64,000 bases of DNA from assembly GCA_024734495.1 (NCBI GenBank), contig JALMQS010000187.1, positions 4,220,013-4,284,012 of the forward strand, given 5' to 3'. The position numbers and the translations under genes are program-made. Below the pieces are notes generated by a model. The model was not told the DNA's origin, did no database searches, and worked only from the letters and a program-made list of their open reading frames with translations. Position 1 is the first letter of the stretch, and each line of letters opens with the position of its first letter. This document shows positions 43,926 through 55,893 of the stretch, in pieces. This DNA is from Forficula auricularia. Its lineage: Eukaryota > Arthropoda > Insecta > Dermaptera > Forficulidae.

Positions 43926-46574
43926 AATTAATTTATTGTATTATTTATTCGTCTTCAATAAATAATATTATAATCAATTATGTTTGATTTATTTTTACAA
44001 AATTTCAACTCGAAATATACTTCAATTAATATAAATTTTATAAATTGGCATTGGTTTCCAATTCTTTGTCTTCATCTTCGGTTAATCTAATATATTTGGA
44101 TATTTAATTAAGCTTAGACATACGTACTTACACAATTGGGTTCAATTTTGATATCGGAATCAATATTTATTCGCAAAAATCTTTATTCTCTTTCTTAATA
44201 ATACTACATCATTAAAAAAAATAATAATAATAATTATAAATTGTTTCTTTATTAATAAAAGAAAAAATCGAAATTGTCAAATATTTCAATTTTTTAATTT
44301 TTTTTGTAAAATTGCGTTTTTTGCTTGGTGTAAAAAAATATACTTCTCACACAATCAGGTTCAATTTTGAATTCAAAATCAAATAATAATAAATTATTTT
44401 TTATTAATAAAGAAAAAAATTGAAATTGCGAAAAATTTCACTTATAAATAATTTTTTTTTTTTTTTTGAAGAAATTAAAGCCTTTTTTTGCTTGGTTTAA
44501 ATAAATGTACTTCTATTAAAATAAATAAAAATTGACATTGGTTTCGAAAATGTTGTCTTCCATGGATATTTAATTGCGTCTAGACACAATTCTTACACTT
44601 TTAGGTTCAATTTTCATTTCAGAATCGATATTTATTCGAAAAATCTCTATTCTCTTTCTTAAAAATACTAAATCATTATAAAAAAAAAAAACATAAATTA
44701 TTTCTTTATTAATGAAAGAAAAATTCGAAATTGTCAAATATTACACTTTTTTAAGTTTTTTTGTAAAATTGCCTTTTTTGCTTGGTGTAAATAAATATTC
44801 TTCTCAGTAATGAACCTGTTGAAGCTTTTATTTTTGTGATTGATTTGATTTAGAGTTGAAATTTTGTTAAATTCACACATAATTAATTTATTGTATTATT
44901 TATTCGTGTTCAATAAATAATTATAATTAATTATGTGTCATTTTAACAAAATTTCAAAACTAAAACTTCGATTAAATATATTATATAAATTGTCATTGAT
45001 TTCCAAACCTTTGTCTTCATCTTCGGTTAATCTAATAGTATTTGGATATTTAATTACGCTTAGGCATACGTACTTACACAATTGGATTCAATTTCGAATC
45101 CAGAATCAAATAATAATAAATTATTTTTTGTTCATAAAAAAAAATGAAATTGCGAAAAATTTCTTATTTAAATTTTTTGAAAAAAATTGAAAAATTAAAG
45201 ACGTTTTTTGGTTGATTTAAATAAATATACTCCTATTAAAATAAATACAAATTGACATTTGTTTCGAAACCTTTGTCTTCAACTTCGGACTAATCTAATT
45301 GGATATTTAATTATTTTTTTGCGCCTATACTTACTACTTATTTACACTTTTAGGTTCAATTTTCATTTCAGAATCAATTTTCACTGAAAAATTTCTACTT
45401 AAATGATATTAAAATTTGTAATTGTCAAAATTTTAATTTTTTGCGACTTTTTTTTAATAAAAAATAAAGGGATTTTTTCTGATACAGTACACTTTAAGAA
45501 TAAATCAATGACTGTTTTCTCTTTAATAAAAATAACTATAAATCTTCGACTAATTTTCAAGACTAATCTACACTCTAATATAATATATTTGGATATTTAA
45601 TTGAGTTTAGACTTACGTACTTACTCTTTTAGGTTCAATTTTGATTTTAGAATCAATATTTATTCGAAAAATCTCTATTCTCTTTCTTAAAAATACTAAA
45701 TCATTAAAAAAATATTCTAAATTACTTAATTCTTTATTAATAAAAGAATAATTCGAAATTGTCAAATATTTTAATTTTTTTAAGTTTTTTTGTAAAATTG
45801 CCTTTTTTGCTTGTAAATAAATATACTTCTGAAAAATGGAGCTTTTGAAGCTTTTATTTTTGTGATTGATTAGATTTAGAGATGAAATTTTGATAAAATC
45901 ACACATAATTAATTTATTGTATTATTTATTCGTGTACAATAAATAATTATAATTAATTATGTGTGATTTTAACAAAATTTCAACTCTAACTCTAATCAAT
46001 CACAAAAATAAAAGCTTCAAAAGCTTCATTATTGAGAAGTATATTTATTTACACCAAGCAAAAAACGCAATTTTACAAAAAACTTAAAAAATTGAAATCT
46101 TTGACAATTTCGAATTATTCTTTTATTAATAAAGAAATAAGTAATTTATTTATTTTTTTACAAAATTTCAACTCTAAATATACTTCGATTAATATATTAT
46201 ATAAATTGGCATTGGTTTCCAAAGCGTTGTCATCATCTTCGGTTAATCTAATAATATTTGTATATTTAATTACCCTTAGACATACGTACTTACACACTTG
46301 GGTTCAATTTTGAATTCAGAATCAAATAAATTTCACTTATTTGGATTTTTTTTGAAAAAATTAAAAATTAAAGACGTTTTTTGCTTGGTTTAAATAAATA
46401 TACTCCTATTAAAATAAATATAAATTGACATTAGTTTCGAAACCTTTGTCTTCAACTTCGGTCTATTCTATTGGGTATTTAATTGCGCCTAGACACAATA
46501 CTTCTTACACTTACTTTTAGGTTCAGTTTTCATTTCAGAATCAATTTTCACTGAAAAATTTCTTAAATGATTAA

Positions 46575-46800
46575 GAAAGATTCAAAATTTCAAAGATTTT
46601 AGTAGAAATAATTTTATATTGCTTATTAGAGGGGATGAACCCCCTAAAATTAAATTATTTCTACTAAAATCTTTGAAATTTTGACCTTAAATTTAGAATC
46701 TTTCTTAATTATATATATTGGTTTCAGCCATTTAGTTAATTTTTGAAAAATTTACCACCTAATTTTCAAAAAAAGATACTTAATTCTTTCGACTTCTTAA
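46575..46800. mobile_element. SINE S2 palindromic fragment
   Basis: CAAAGATTTTAGTAGAAATA (46601 on) and its inverse (about 46657-46682) flank GAGGGGATGAACCCCC. Confidence 0.6.
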
Positions 46801-47199
46801 ATGATATTAAAATTTGTAATTAAGTAAGTAATTGTCAAAATTTTAATTTTTTGCCACTTTTTTTTAATAAAAAATAAAAGGATTTTTTCTGATATAGTAC
46901 CTGCACTATAAGAATAAATCAATGACTTTTATAAAAATAACTATAAATCTACGACTAGTTTTCAAGACTGTCTTCATCTTCACTCTAATCTAATATATTT
47001 ATTTGGATATTTAATTGAGTTTAGACTTACGTACTCTTTTAGGTTCAATTTTGATTCCAGAATAAATTTTCAGTGACAATTTTTTGCCTCTTTTTTTCGT
47101 AAAAAAAAAAATGAGAAAATTTTTGCTGATTTAGTGCTATTATAAGAATAAATATGACTCTTTCTATTTGATAATAAAAGTATAAATCTATTTTTGTTA

Positions 47200-47350
47200 A
47201 GGGAGAATGGTGTAGATTCTTGGTGAAACATATTTATTAAATCAAGTAAAGAAAATTTAAAAAATTTAAAAAAATATAAAATTCTAAGTTTTTTTTTTGT
47301 GAAACCTACTTAGAATTTTATATTTTTTAATTTTTCTTTACTTGGTATAA
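47200..47350. mobile_element. Lineage-1 hairpin without ribozyme
   Basis: TTAAGGGAGAATGGTGTAGA...TTGGTGAAACA, then AAATCAAGTAAAGAAAATTT and inverse arms around AAAATTCTAAG...CTTAGAATTTT. The core region is collapsed to a T-run. Confidence 0.65.
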
Positions 47351-47959
47351 ATCAAACCTTTCTCTTCGTCTTCAGGCTCTAATCTATGTGGATATTTAAT
47401 TTAGCAGACATCTTGGGCTTTCAGGTTTAATTTTGATTTCAGAATTAATTTCTAGTCAAAAATTTCTTAAGTGATAATATAATTCGCAATTGTCATAATG
47501 TTTAATTTTTTGCTTTTTTTATATTAAGAAAAGGATAGAGTACCATTATAAGAATAAATCAATGACTGTGTTTTCTCCTTGATAAAATAAATAAGTAAAA
47601 ATCTATCATTATATTTCAAGGCCTTTTCTTCATCTTCAGTATAATATCAATATTATCAACTGATATTTAATTAAGTTTTAATTCACAATTGACGATATCT
47701 CACTTAATCGTCCGTTCATTTTGATTCCGGAATCAATATTTATTCAAAAAAATTTCTATTAATGTTTTGATTCCGCAATCAATATTTATTCAAAAAAAAT
47801 TTTTATTAATGTTTTTCTTTTAAAAATACTTGAAAAGGCTAAATTGATTATTTTTTAGTAAAAAAAGTCTTTGTACTCATCTTTAGTCTATTATAAATAT
47901 TATACATGAATCTTGAAGTCTTAATTGAATACACACATATATATAGTTTGTTCATTTTA

Positions 47960-48612
47960 CTTTTACCATACAGGGGTATGGTCAAGTATTGTAATTGTGC
48001 ATGAAAAAAAGTATTTTTTTTTTGCTTTTTTTTTTCGAAATATCTCAAAAACGGCGGAAACTATTTTGATTAAAAAAATTGGGGAAACCATGGCATTTCA
48101 GTCTACAAAAATGCCCTAATAAGTGAATATCGAGAAATTTTCGAGATAATAATTGTCTTGTCAAAATGTCTGTTAGTCTGTCTGTTAGTCTGTGCGTTAC
48201 CAAATTTTTGTGGACGAGCTAGCTCAAAAATTTGTGTGAATATCAAAACCAAATTTCACACGTAGTGTTGGTGCATTGAGATTAAGAACTGATCGACCCA
48301 AAATTAAGGTGGGAGGGGGTTAAAATTTAAAATTATAATATTTTCAAACTAAAAAAAAAAACAAGAAAAATGAAATATGCTATAAAATGAAGCTATTATA
48401 ACGTAAATAATTTTTTTATTGCTCCAAAATTAGGGGGGAGGGGGTAAAAAAACCTAGGCTATTTGAGCAAACTCAACCAAATTTTGTATACATAATCAGT
48501 GGGCTCCCAGAACACTAAAAATGCAAAAACAAACCGCCCAAAATGGGGGGGGTCAAAAATGAAAATCTAGGTTCTTGGACCAAACTCAATCAGAGTGTAT
48601 GGTAAAGTCAAG
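47960..48612 (-). mobile_element. Family Z element, copy 3
   Basis: Bounded by TTTTACCATACA and TGTATGGTAAAGTC, with the right-part motif TGAAAAAAAGTATTTTTTTT at its left (minus orientation) and one or two tandem units (GTATACATAATCAGTGGG). Confidence 0.75.
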
Positions 48613-48614
48613 TG

Positions 48615-49620
48615 GATGGCCACATCAGATCGTGTCAATTTGTTTGATTTCAGTATCAATTTTCTATTTCAAAAGCAATTTATTTTACCCCCCTTGAAAA
48701 AGTGAGCTATGGACTCAAGGCATCTTAGCAAAGTTTTGGTCCAAATCTGCCAACTGGAAGTAATCCTTTACTTACTTTACTTCCAGGTCTTTTTAGTTTT
48801 TTTTTTATTATATTTTTTTATAATTTTCTCAAAATGGTCTTTTTAATTTTCTGTTTTTTAATAATAATATATTCTTTGTTATTTATAACGTTTATAACAG
48901 TCGTATGGTTGGGAGAATAGTTTATTTGAAAATATTTATGAACGTGAATTCGGATTTCTGGAATGCATTTTTAATTCGCTTCTTTCACAAAAAAGATGCA
49001 AATAAATAAATTATCTTAAAATTTAATTATTTTTTAATATTATTTATAATGTTGGATTGTTATGTAAAAACCAGGATAAGTGAAAGTAATGTGGCAAGAA
49101 GAAAAACACCCTAAAACATTTTTCTATACTTTGAGATTTGGAAAATTTGATTTTTGCTAAATTTTACACTTCTTTATGAGGTCAACCGTACCCCATGCCT
49201 TAAAAAAAATTAGCATAAAATCACATTGAATTTTTTTGTCAAAATCGTATAAGGATTCTCGATATCCTATCATAAAATCAATCTTTAATCGTTAAAAATT
49301 TTATAGCGTATTTTAATAATCTTTTTGTTATTTTGTTAAATTTCGATTGCCATTATTTATCTAATATAGGTAGATATCAAAATTAGGTCATACTATTAAA
49401 AAAAAATCATATGGGAGAAAAGATTTTGTTTCTCTGATAATTTCCGCAAATAGCGAGAAATTACGTGATTTTACATGTAATTATTAACTCTATATATCTC
49501 AAAGAGATGTCGTTCCTATCGCCAATAAAAGTCAACATTGACTATCGAAAGTAAAAGGTGTTAGATTCAGTTGTTAGATCGGAGTAGAATGTTTTTACGG
49601 AGCCAAATTTTAAAAATTGA
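48615..49620. other. AT-rich non-coding DNA
   Basis: No recognised feature. Confidence 0.4.
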
Positions 49621-49621
49621 T

Positions 49622-50320
49622 TAAAAAGTGAATTTAATTTCATTTAGGAACGAATCAAAAATTTTAGTAGAAATATTTTTAATGATAATTTCAAAAATCA
49701 ACCCAGGTTAGGTAAATAACCATTATAAAATTAAGAAGTGATTTTTTTTTTAATGAAAATGATGAGAGAAGGAGTTGTACCAAAAAGGTGCAACCCCTAA
49801 AGGCCTGGGTTGGCCCCTCCATCGTGAAAAGAAGAAGAAAGAATTTTATGGGTTGGGCGGGGGTCGAAAGTATCTGTGGATACGGGTCTTAAATAGCTGA
49901 AGGTTATAAGTCGCGGGAAAGAAGAGCGAGTTCAAGTCTCTGGAGTTCATAAGGATAAAAGAGTTGGCGAAAGCGCTTGTTCGACTTTTATCCAATTTGA
50001 CAGCCAAGGGGTGCTGAGCGTTCGAAAACCGCGTGTTTCTCGTAAAGAGGGCTTTAGGAGGGATAATTGATTTCAGCTCGACTGAACAGACACCATGATA
50101 GTATCTGTAGTACAGGGAAAGGGCAGGAACGAATCAAAGATTTTAGTAGAAATATTTTTACATTACATATCAGAGGGCTTCGTTCCTAAATAAAATTAAA
50201 TTCACTTCTTAATTTTATAATGGTTATTTACCTAACCTGGGTTGATTTTTGAAAAAATTCTATCTTTCTTCAAAAAAAGATACTTAAATCTTTTCATTAA
50301 TTATGTTATTTAAAAATTGA
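49622..50320. mobile_element. SINE S2 foldback interrupted by LINE
   Basis: Left arm 49622-49742 (GGAACGAATCAAAAATTTTA, AACCCAGGTTAGGTAAATAA) and right arm 50130-50240 (inverse) surround a LINE fragment. Confidence 0.7.
49743..50129 (-). pseudogene. LINE RT C-terminal/3' fragment
   Basis: Minus-strand copy of the 40.7-kb family, truncated 5' at GGGCAG (50129). The 3' UTR (GGTTGCACCTTTTTGG on the minus strand) and T-run (49742-49751) are present. A segment of about 12 bp with GATGGTGGCAGG present at 40.8 kb is missing near 49923, shifting the frame. Confidence 0.8.
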
Positions 50321-50454
50321 TGTTTGTAAAATTTTCTAAAGATAAAATATAAATAAACTTCCAACCTCCAAAATTCATAGGGATAAATAATAGGAATTGT
50401 TAAATATACTTTGGTTCAATTCCTTTCTACTTTAACTCTCAATCAATTTTTTTT

Positions 50455-50760
50455 TAATTTTCACAAATGAAGCATTAGGAGGATTATTGATTTTATTTCA
50501 TTGGATCTCTAAAATAAAGGGAAAGGACGGAAATGGTTCTACAATGAACCAAGAGATGGAAAGTAAAGTGCTTGCCTTGATTGAATCTTCTTTTAACTAT
50601 CTAATTAATTTCATGGCTCGTTTTTGAATTGCAAGCAAGGTAGAAAAAGAGTGAGTGCTTAGAGGAACATCTTATTCGAGGCAGGGTCCAAATTAGGACT
50701 TGTATAGAGTAAAACGAAAAATAACTTCTGGATCATCTACTTCTACTACACCAAAAAGAT
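50455..50760 (-). pseudogene. Strongly decayed LINE fragment
   Basis: Words matching the LINE C-terminal region in order (AAAGGGAAAGGACGGAAATG, GGCTCGTTTTTGAATTGCAA, ATTCGAGGCAGG) with many indels. Much older than the 49.8-kb copy. Confidence 0.55.
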
Positions 50761-50787
50761 TAATAAATAATAAGTATAGTAATTTTT

Positions 50788-51400
50788 ACTTTACCATACA
50801 GGGTATGTAATCGTGCACGAAAAAAGTGTTTTTTTTTTCTTATTTTTTTTCGAAATATCTCAAAAACGGCTGAAACTATTTTTATTAAAAAAATTGGGCG
50901 AAACCATGCCATTTCGGTCTACAAAAAAGCTCTAATAAGTGAACATCGAAAAAATGATATTTTTCGAGATAATAACTGTTTTGTCAAAATGTCTGTTACT
51001 CTTGTGCGTTAACAAATTTTTGTGGACGAGCTAGCTCAAAAACTAGGGTGAATATCAAAACCAATTTTCATATATAGTTTTGGTGCATTGAGATTAAGAG
51101 CTGGTTAGATTTTGGTGCATGTCGACCCAATTAAGGGGGGGGGGGGGTAAAAATTTAAAATTATAATAAAAAAAACACAAGAAAAATGAAATATACTATA
51201 AAATGAACCTAAAATAACGAAAATATTTTTTTTCTGGCCCCAAAATTGGGAGGGGGGGTCAAAAAATAAAAATCTAGGCCATTTGAGCAAACTCAACCAA
51301 ATTTTGTATACATAATCAGTGGGCCCCTAGAACACTAAAAATGCAAAAAATTAAAATCTATGCCCTTGTACCAAACTCAACCAGAAGTGTATGGTAAAGT
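50788..51400 (-). mobile_element. Family Z element, copy 4
   Basis: ACTTTACCATACA (50788-50800) to its inverse (51388-51400); the same right-part and unit motifs as the other copies. Confidence 0.75.
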
Positions 51401-51704
51401 CAAGTGGATGGGCACATCAGAAAGTGTCAATTTTTTTTTTTTTTTTTATAAAATTTCTAATTAAATAAATTTGGAATATTTTTATTACTTATTTTACTTA
51501 CTATACCTACGAAGTAAGTACATATGCAAGTATTGTAATTGTACTGAAATTTTTTTTTTTTCAAAATATCTCATAAATGACAAACTATTTCAATAAAAAT
51601 GAAACATTTATTTTTTATACAGTTTATTAAATAGTAATTCAAAACACACCTGTTATATTATTTATTATTTTTTTTACTATATAATCGGATTAAAATTTCA
51701 ATGA

Positions 51705-51830
51705 GGAGGTTGGGTTGGCCGAGGGGATAGCGAACAAGCCTGCTAATCAAGTGGACCCTGGTTCGAATTCGACTCGAGGCATCCGGCTAAAATGTGACCC
51801 CGGGGTAGAGACAAATTAAAAAAAAAATCA
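51705..51830 (+). mobile_element. tRNA-derived SINE S1, short copy
   Basis: GGGTTGGCCGAGGGGATAGC head, B box GGTTCGAATTC, CTCGAGGCATCCGGCTAAAA, GGTAGAGACAAATT, then an A-run. TCAATGA on both sides may be the target duplication. It lacks the GGCTTATGGCTA tail. Confidence 0.8.
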
Positions 51831-52079
51831 ATGAAAAATTTCAAAAGATGATGTTTTCTGCATTTTTGAACCAAAACCTTTAAAGCTAGAAGGCCCAAAT
51901 ACTAATCAGTTCTCCACATTAGAAATACGAATATTTTAGCACAACATCAAACTTTCTTCGATTTTTCGTTCTTAAAGTAAAGAAAATTTAAAAAAACTTT
52001 AACATATTGATCATCAATTGCTTTTTACTTTATTTTCTATTCGAGATGGAAAAAAAATTTTATAATGTTTTTTGGCATT

Positions 52080-52258
52080 GTCAAAGGAGACAGAAAGTAA
52101 TTATGTTTTGAACCACTTTCATTGACTTTTTGTTACCCTGAAGAAGGAGAGAATAAATCTCCGAAACGTCGGTTTTAACAAATAAATGTAAAATAATAAA
52201 ACCTCTATAGTCTTATTTTTTTACAACCACCGTGGACTGCTTTCATCAACATCCAATT
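52080..52258 (+). mobile_element. Lineage-2 HHR element
   Basis: CAAAGGAGACAGAAAGTAAT start, ribozyme, and the 3' end GGACTGCTTTCATCAACATC; colinear with 8549-8767. Confidence 0.7.
52131..52180 (+). ncRNA. Hammerhead ribozyme with ACGU stem III, lineage 2
   Basis: CTGAAGA (52138-52144), perfect stem II GGAGA/TCTCC, GAAA (52163-52166), CGTC. Stem I: TGTTA/TAACA outer and CC/GG inner pairs around an internal loop. Confidence 0.8.
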
Positions 52259-52314
52259 GCATATTTATACCAGTCCGTCTCCTAAAGAAAATCTCTATCA
52301 ATTAAAAAAAAAAT

Positions 52315-52590
52315 TAAAAATATAAAATTCTAGGTAGGTTTCACAAAATTAAAAGACAAGATTCTTGTTCGCATGACTATTTATATTTCGGGGTACGAGC
52401 CCATCTTCAGGAATTCACAGATTTTCTCTGTGCCCAAAATATATATATTATAGAGTCATGCAAAAAAGCATCGTCTTTTTTATTTTTGTGAAATCTACCT
52501 AGAATTTTATATTTTAAAATTTTTTAAATTTTCTTTACTTTATTTAAATATATTTCACCAAGAACCTACACCATTCTCCCTTAACAAAAT
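52315..52590. mobile_element. Lineage-1 HHR foldback
   Basis: Arms TATAAAATTCTAGGTAGGTT and its inverse; the right end is the lineage-1 terminus (TTTCACCAAGAACCTACACC, ATTCTCCCTTAAC). The left end is truncated at an A-run. Confidence 0.7.
52370..52418 (-). ncRNA. Hammerhead ribozyme, lineage 1
   Basis: Minus strand: CTGAAGA (52410-52404), GGG/CCC stem II, GAAA (52389-52386), TATAAATAGTC. The mirrored arm near 52.45 kb has lost its core. Confidence 0.65.
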
Positions 52591-53790
52591 TTTCGTTCTT
52601 TTCGAATCTGAATCCAGACACTGAAAAAATCACGTCTGAAAATGATTTTTCTCCACGTTTCAGACACTTTTAAACACAATGAGCAAAAATAAATAAAAAT
52701 TAAAATTTCCACGTCAATTCAATTCTTTCTATAGGCTCGCCCAGCATGCTGGGCGTACGGAGTAAAAATAATCCCCTACAAAAAAATCATATTTAGTCAG
52801 CAAAGAAAATTAATATTTTTAGAGATATTAATTATTTTTTTTTTAATTTGTGTGAATTAGTTTGTATGTCGTCATTTTTAATTGCCTTTCTTCAATAACA
52901 AACAAGAATATCAATATACGAAATATCATATATTAAGCTATTTTATAATCAGTCAAACAGTCATTAGATTTTACTTAAAATCAGAACCCATGAACTTGAC
53001 GTTTACGGATATTTTCCTAAGATTAATTAATTTCTCTGATAATAATATAATTTTTACGATCTAGAAAAATCTTATAGCCTTTACATTAACATTATTTGAT
53101 TTAATTAAATTTTTCTTGGCATGCCTGAGATGTTCGCTAATTAAAAGATGATAAAAGATCCTTTTTTTTTTTGTTTTTGTTTTTAAGTGAAACTTCTTTA
53201 GCTCCGTATCTGTTTGAATTTTTTTGTTACAATAAAGGGGAAATGACCCAATTGAGGAGAAATAAGAGACAACCGAAGCCCCTGGACTCCGTAGTGTGTT
53301 TTAAAGTAATAATTTAAATTTCCTAATTTTAATAAATTTTATTTCTCATGGGGTAGGAAAAGTCATAAAAAGTTCGTTCTGTGTCAAAATCCTATTTTAT
53401 CTACGGCAAAGAACTGAGTATATATTGCAATCTCTCTAGCTTCAGAACTTGCATTTTAAAAAGACAGTTTTTTTACGATTTTGATTTTCACTCGTTGTTA
53501 TGGAAAACGCATAAACAAACAGGTGTTTCAAAAAATACATTTTAAATAGTTTATATTTAACTACTAGGGGGATCTACTCTTTGCCTGTGACAGAGGGCCT
53601 CCCACCATCAGCAAAATTTATTAAGCGTGTACCCAGTCTTTAAAAAATTTATTTATCCCTTCATTTCAATGGTTTAAGTAATTTTTGCAGATATTTCGAA
53701 CAAAATTAAGCAAAAATAGAAATCAATACTCATCAACTGCTTGATTCAAATAATCAATTATTTATTTATTTTATTTATTTATTTATTCAT
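52591..53790. other. AT-rich non-coding DNA
   Basis: No recognised gene or repeat. Confidence 0.4.
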
Positions 53791-54150
53791 TCATAATTCT
53801 TACATTTTAACTCTACACACTGCTCTGAGGCAGTTTGCCTCATATGAGCAGTAAAAAATAATAATTAACATAAAACAAAGAGGAGAAAAAAAAACAAGTG
53901 TGTGCGAAAAAGAAAGAAAGAAAGCTCCAGCGAAAGGAAGTTGAGAGGAAGGTGAGAGAGCCAGCAGGAGGAAAACGATACACCATAAAAGAGAGACGCC
54001 AAAAAAGAGACGCTCACTCCCGAGACCCGCCCCCTCGAATACATTCCAAGAGACCACGATTGAAGATAAGTGATGATGAAGATGAACGGGTGAATGATGG
54101 TAATGAATTCCACAGTCGGGCAGCAGTCACCACCTCGGACCGGTGACTCG
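53765..54150. other. Unassigned purine-rich to GC-rich segment with LINE-like tail
   Basis: A TTTATTTATT-rich stretch (53760-53795) then TGAGGCAGTTTGCCTCA, a small palindrome, then a purine-rich patch and GC-rich DNA to about 54145 (CACCTCGGACCGGTGACTCG). Overlapping frames on both strands reflect low-complexity composition. It may be the 3' end of an unrecognised minus-strand retroelement. Confidence 0.3.
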
Positions 54151-54169
54151 GGATATGAATACGATTTGA

Positions 54170-54475
54170 ATTATATAATAACGGACATAAATATGAATAT
54201 ATATAATTTATTATAGACTATTGTTTCAAAGGTTTAACCTTCATCGCTTCTTGTCTTTTTAATAAGAAATATTTTATCATCTCATTTCTCAAACGGTTTG
54301 TTATGTGATCAGATGGCTATTATAACAAAACGAATTTATCTATATCCATTCGGGTATTTGAACCCATGAGAAATAACAGATAAAGTATTTCTAATTAAAA
54401 AGACTGATGATGAAGGCTAAACCTTCGAAACTATACTCTCTAACAAATAAATTATAAATATACAAATTTATTTGG
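54170..54475. mobile_element. Lineage-3-like HHR foldback
   Basis: Inverse arms with AGACTATTGTTTC (54213 on) and GAAACTATACTCT. The left-arm minus-strand ribozyme is decayed (about 54205-54260; core box reads AGCGATGA); the right one is nearly intact. Confidence 0.65.
54397..54447 (+). ncRNA. Hammerhead ribozyme, lineage 3-like
   Basis: CTGATGA (54404-54410), stem II GAAGG/CCTTC, GAAA (54427-54430), then CTATACTC. The expected GTC is CTC, which removes the C-G pair of stem III; the other core bases are present. Confidence 0.65.
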
Positions 54476-54486
54476 TATTCATATAT

Positions 54487-54778
54487 CCGTGAGCCTCCGC
54501 AGGGGGGGGGGGGCAAGAGGGTTCACCTGCCCCCTCTCCCTGGGATCGAATAAAAAATTCTGTACCAGTCCTGACTTCCGGTCTCACTAAACTATGTTTA
54601 ATGTACTGTATGTTTTTTGTATTTAAGCACTACTGTAGATATTAGTGTATTCTACTTGTGAAAAAAATCAAAAAATTACATACTTATAAAAATTTAATAA
54701 TGTAATTATTTCCCTCCAAGCTTCGCCCCCCTCCCTTGAAAATTTTTCTGCGGGCCCCTGCATATATGTATTCTTTTT
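54487..54778. mobile_element. GC-run MITE
   Basis: TGAGCCTCCGCAGGGGGGGG at the left and CCCCCCTCCCTTG...TTCTGCGGGCCCCTGCA at the right are roughly inverse; the interior is AT-rich. Confidence 0.5.
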
Positions 54779-54949
54779 TGTATCAAGCAGAGGACAACCT
54801 CATTGTGGTTTTTTTATGAATCAACAATAACTCGGCAAAACAAAATCTTTTGATTTAAAATTAAACAAAATTAATTATAATTATATTAGGTTGGAGTTGG
54901 TGGTTTTTCACAAGGAGAAAAATAAAAATACAAAGATTTTTTTAAATTC

Positions 54950-54986
54950 ACTCTATATATTTCGAGCTCTTAACTCATCCGAGTAT
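54950..54986 (-). ncRNA. Hammerhead motif with U4-to-G change
   Basis: The minus strand reads CGGATGA (54981-54975) in place of CTGATGA, then GAG/CTC stem II and GAAA (54963-54960). A single core substitution separates it from its partner. Confidence 0.55.
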
Positions 54987-55166
54987 AACTATCCTTTCTA
55001 CATTCCCAGCTTAGTCCCTGTTCACTCTACCTGCTTCGTGGGTTTTCCCACTTTGAAACCATTCAATTCTTTGATAATTCATTCATGTCCACACTAACAC
55101 ATTGCCAAAATAAACAATTTTTCATTATATTAAATAAACTTTGTCATCACTTTATCTTCAGTCAAT

Positions 55167-55206
55167 GTTCTCCTGATGATGAGTTAAGAGCTCGAAATAT
55201 ATAGAG
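55167..55206 (+). ncRNA. Hammerhead ribozyme, short stem II
   Basis: CTGATGA (55173-55179), stem II GAG/CTC, GAAA (55194-55197), TATATA, GAG pairing with CTC upstream. The core is intact; stems are short. Confidence 0.6.
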
Positions 55207-55324
55207 TAAATTTAAAAAAATCTTTGTATTTTTATTTTGGATGCAATCTTCAGTCTTTCATCGTTTTGATACATCTTCGATATCATTGAAAATTCAATTA
55301 TTTCCTTTAAATTGTATCCCACCC

Positions 55325-55770
55325 AAAACATTCTGTAAAATACAGGCCAAGTTCGAAAAAGTATTGAAATCTAATGTGCAGTCAAGTTACATTCGACAAG
55401 AACAATTAAGTTGAGAAAACAATACTTTCAATTAAAATGCATTCTTTCCAGTTTGAATGACAATCTAAATTTATGGATTCTAAATTTTTATTTTAAATTA
55501 TTTTCATGATACTTGGCCGGTCACGAATTTAATTAATTTACCCTAACGGCATAATGCGTAACAGCCAAGTTTCATGAAAATAATTTAGATAAAAAATTTA
55601 GAATCCATAAATTTAGATTGTCATTCAAACTGGAATGAATGTATTTTAATTGAAACTAGGTACTATTTTCTCAACTTAATTATTCTTGTCGAATTTAACT
55701 TGACTGCACATTAGATTTCACTATTTTTTCGAACTTGGTCTGTTTTTTCACAAAAGTATTTTTTGGGAAG
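55325..55770. mobile_element. Family F foldback, uninterrupted copy
   Basis: Inverse arms AAGTTCGAAAAAGTATTGAA and TTTAGATTGTCATTC...; colinear with 8460-9110 but without the 219-bp HHR insertion. Centre near 55545. Confidence 0.85.
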
Positions 55771-55893
55771 GATTTCTCTTCTTTTTGTAAGCTAATATGT
55801 AGCTTTTATTTTTATTTATTATTATTATTTATTTATTTATTTTTTTGAGAGAGAGTTAATTTATTCTACAAATTTCACCTCTTCGTTTTAGAG

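Larger units (their letters stand above)
43480..47800. repeat. Long degenerate repeat cluster
   Basis: About ten copies of a block with GGTTCAATTTTGATTTC, AGAATCAATATTTATTCG and TCTCTATTCTCTTTCTTAA start near 43500, 44135, 44600, 45353, 45630, 46300, 46518, 47040, 47425 and 47715. They alternate with GTAAAATTGCGTTTTTTGCT and TTTGTCTTCATCTTCGGTTA blocks. 45630-45950 is inverted against 45960-46140. Open frames here are short and repeat-derived. Confidence 0.75.
54886..55245. mobile_element. Foldback with two opposed HHR motifs (lineage 1 relative)
   Basis: Left GGTTGGAGTTGGTGG...TTTTTCAC, arms AAAAATACAAAGATTTTTTT and inverse ending near 55242. The unique interior lies at about 54985-55170. 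Confidence 0.7.

Noticed and set aside
47362..47395. CTGAAGA with nearby GAAA on the minus strand
   Set aside because: Only a few unpaired bases separate the boxes; no stem II.
53800..54146. Overlapping 82-85 codon frames on both strands
   Set aside because: Low-complexity Lys/Arg/Glu and Phe/Ser/Leu compositions from purine-rich DNA; no recognisable domain.
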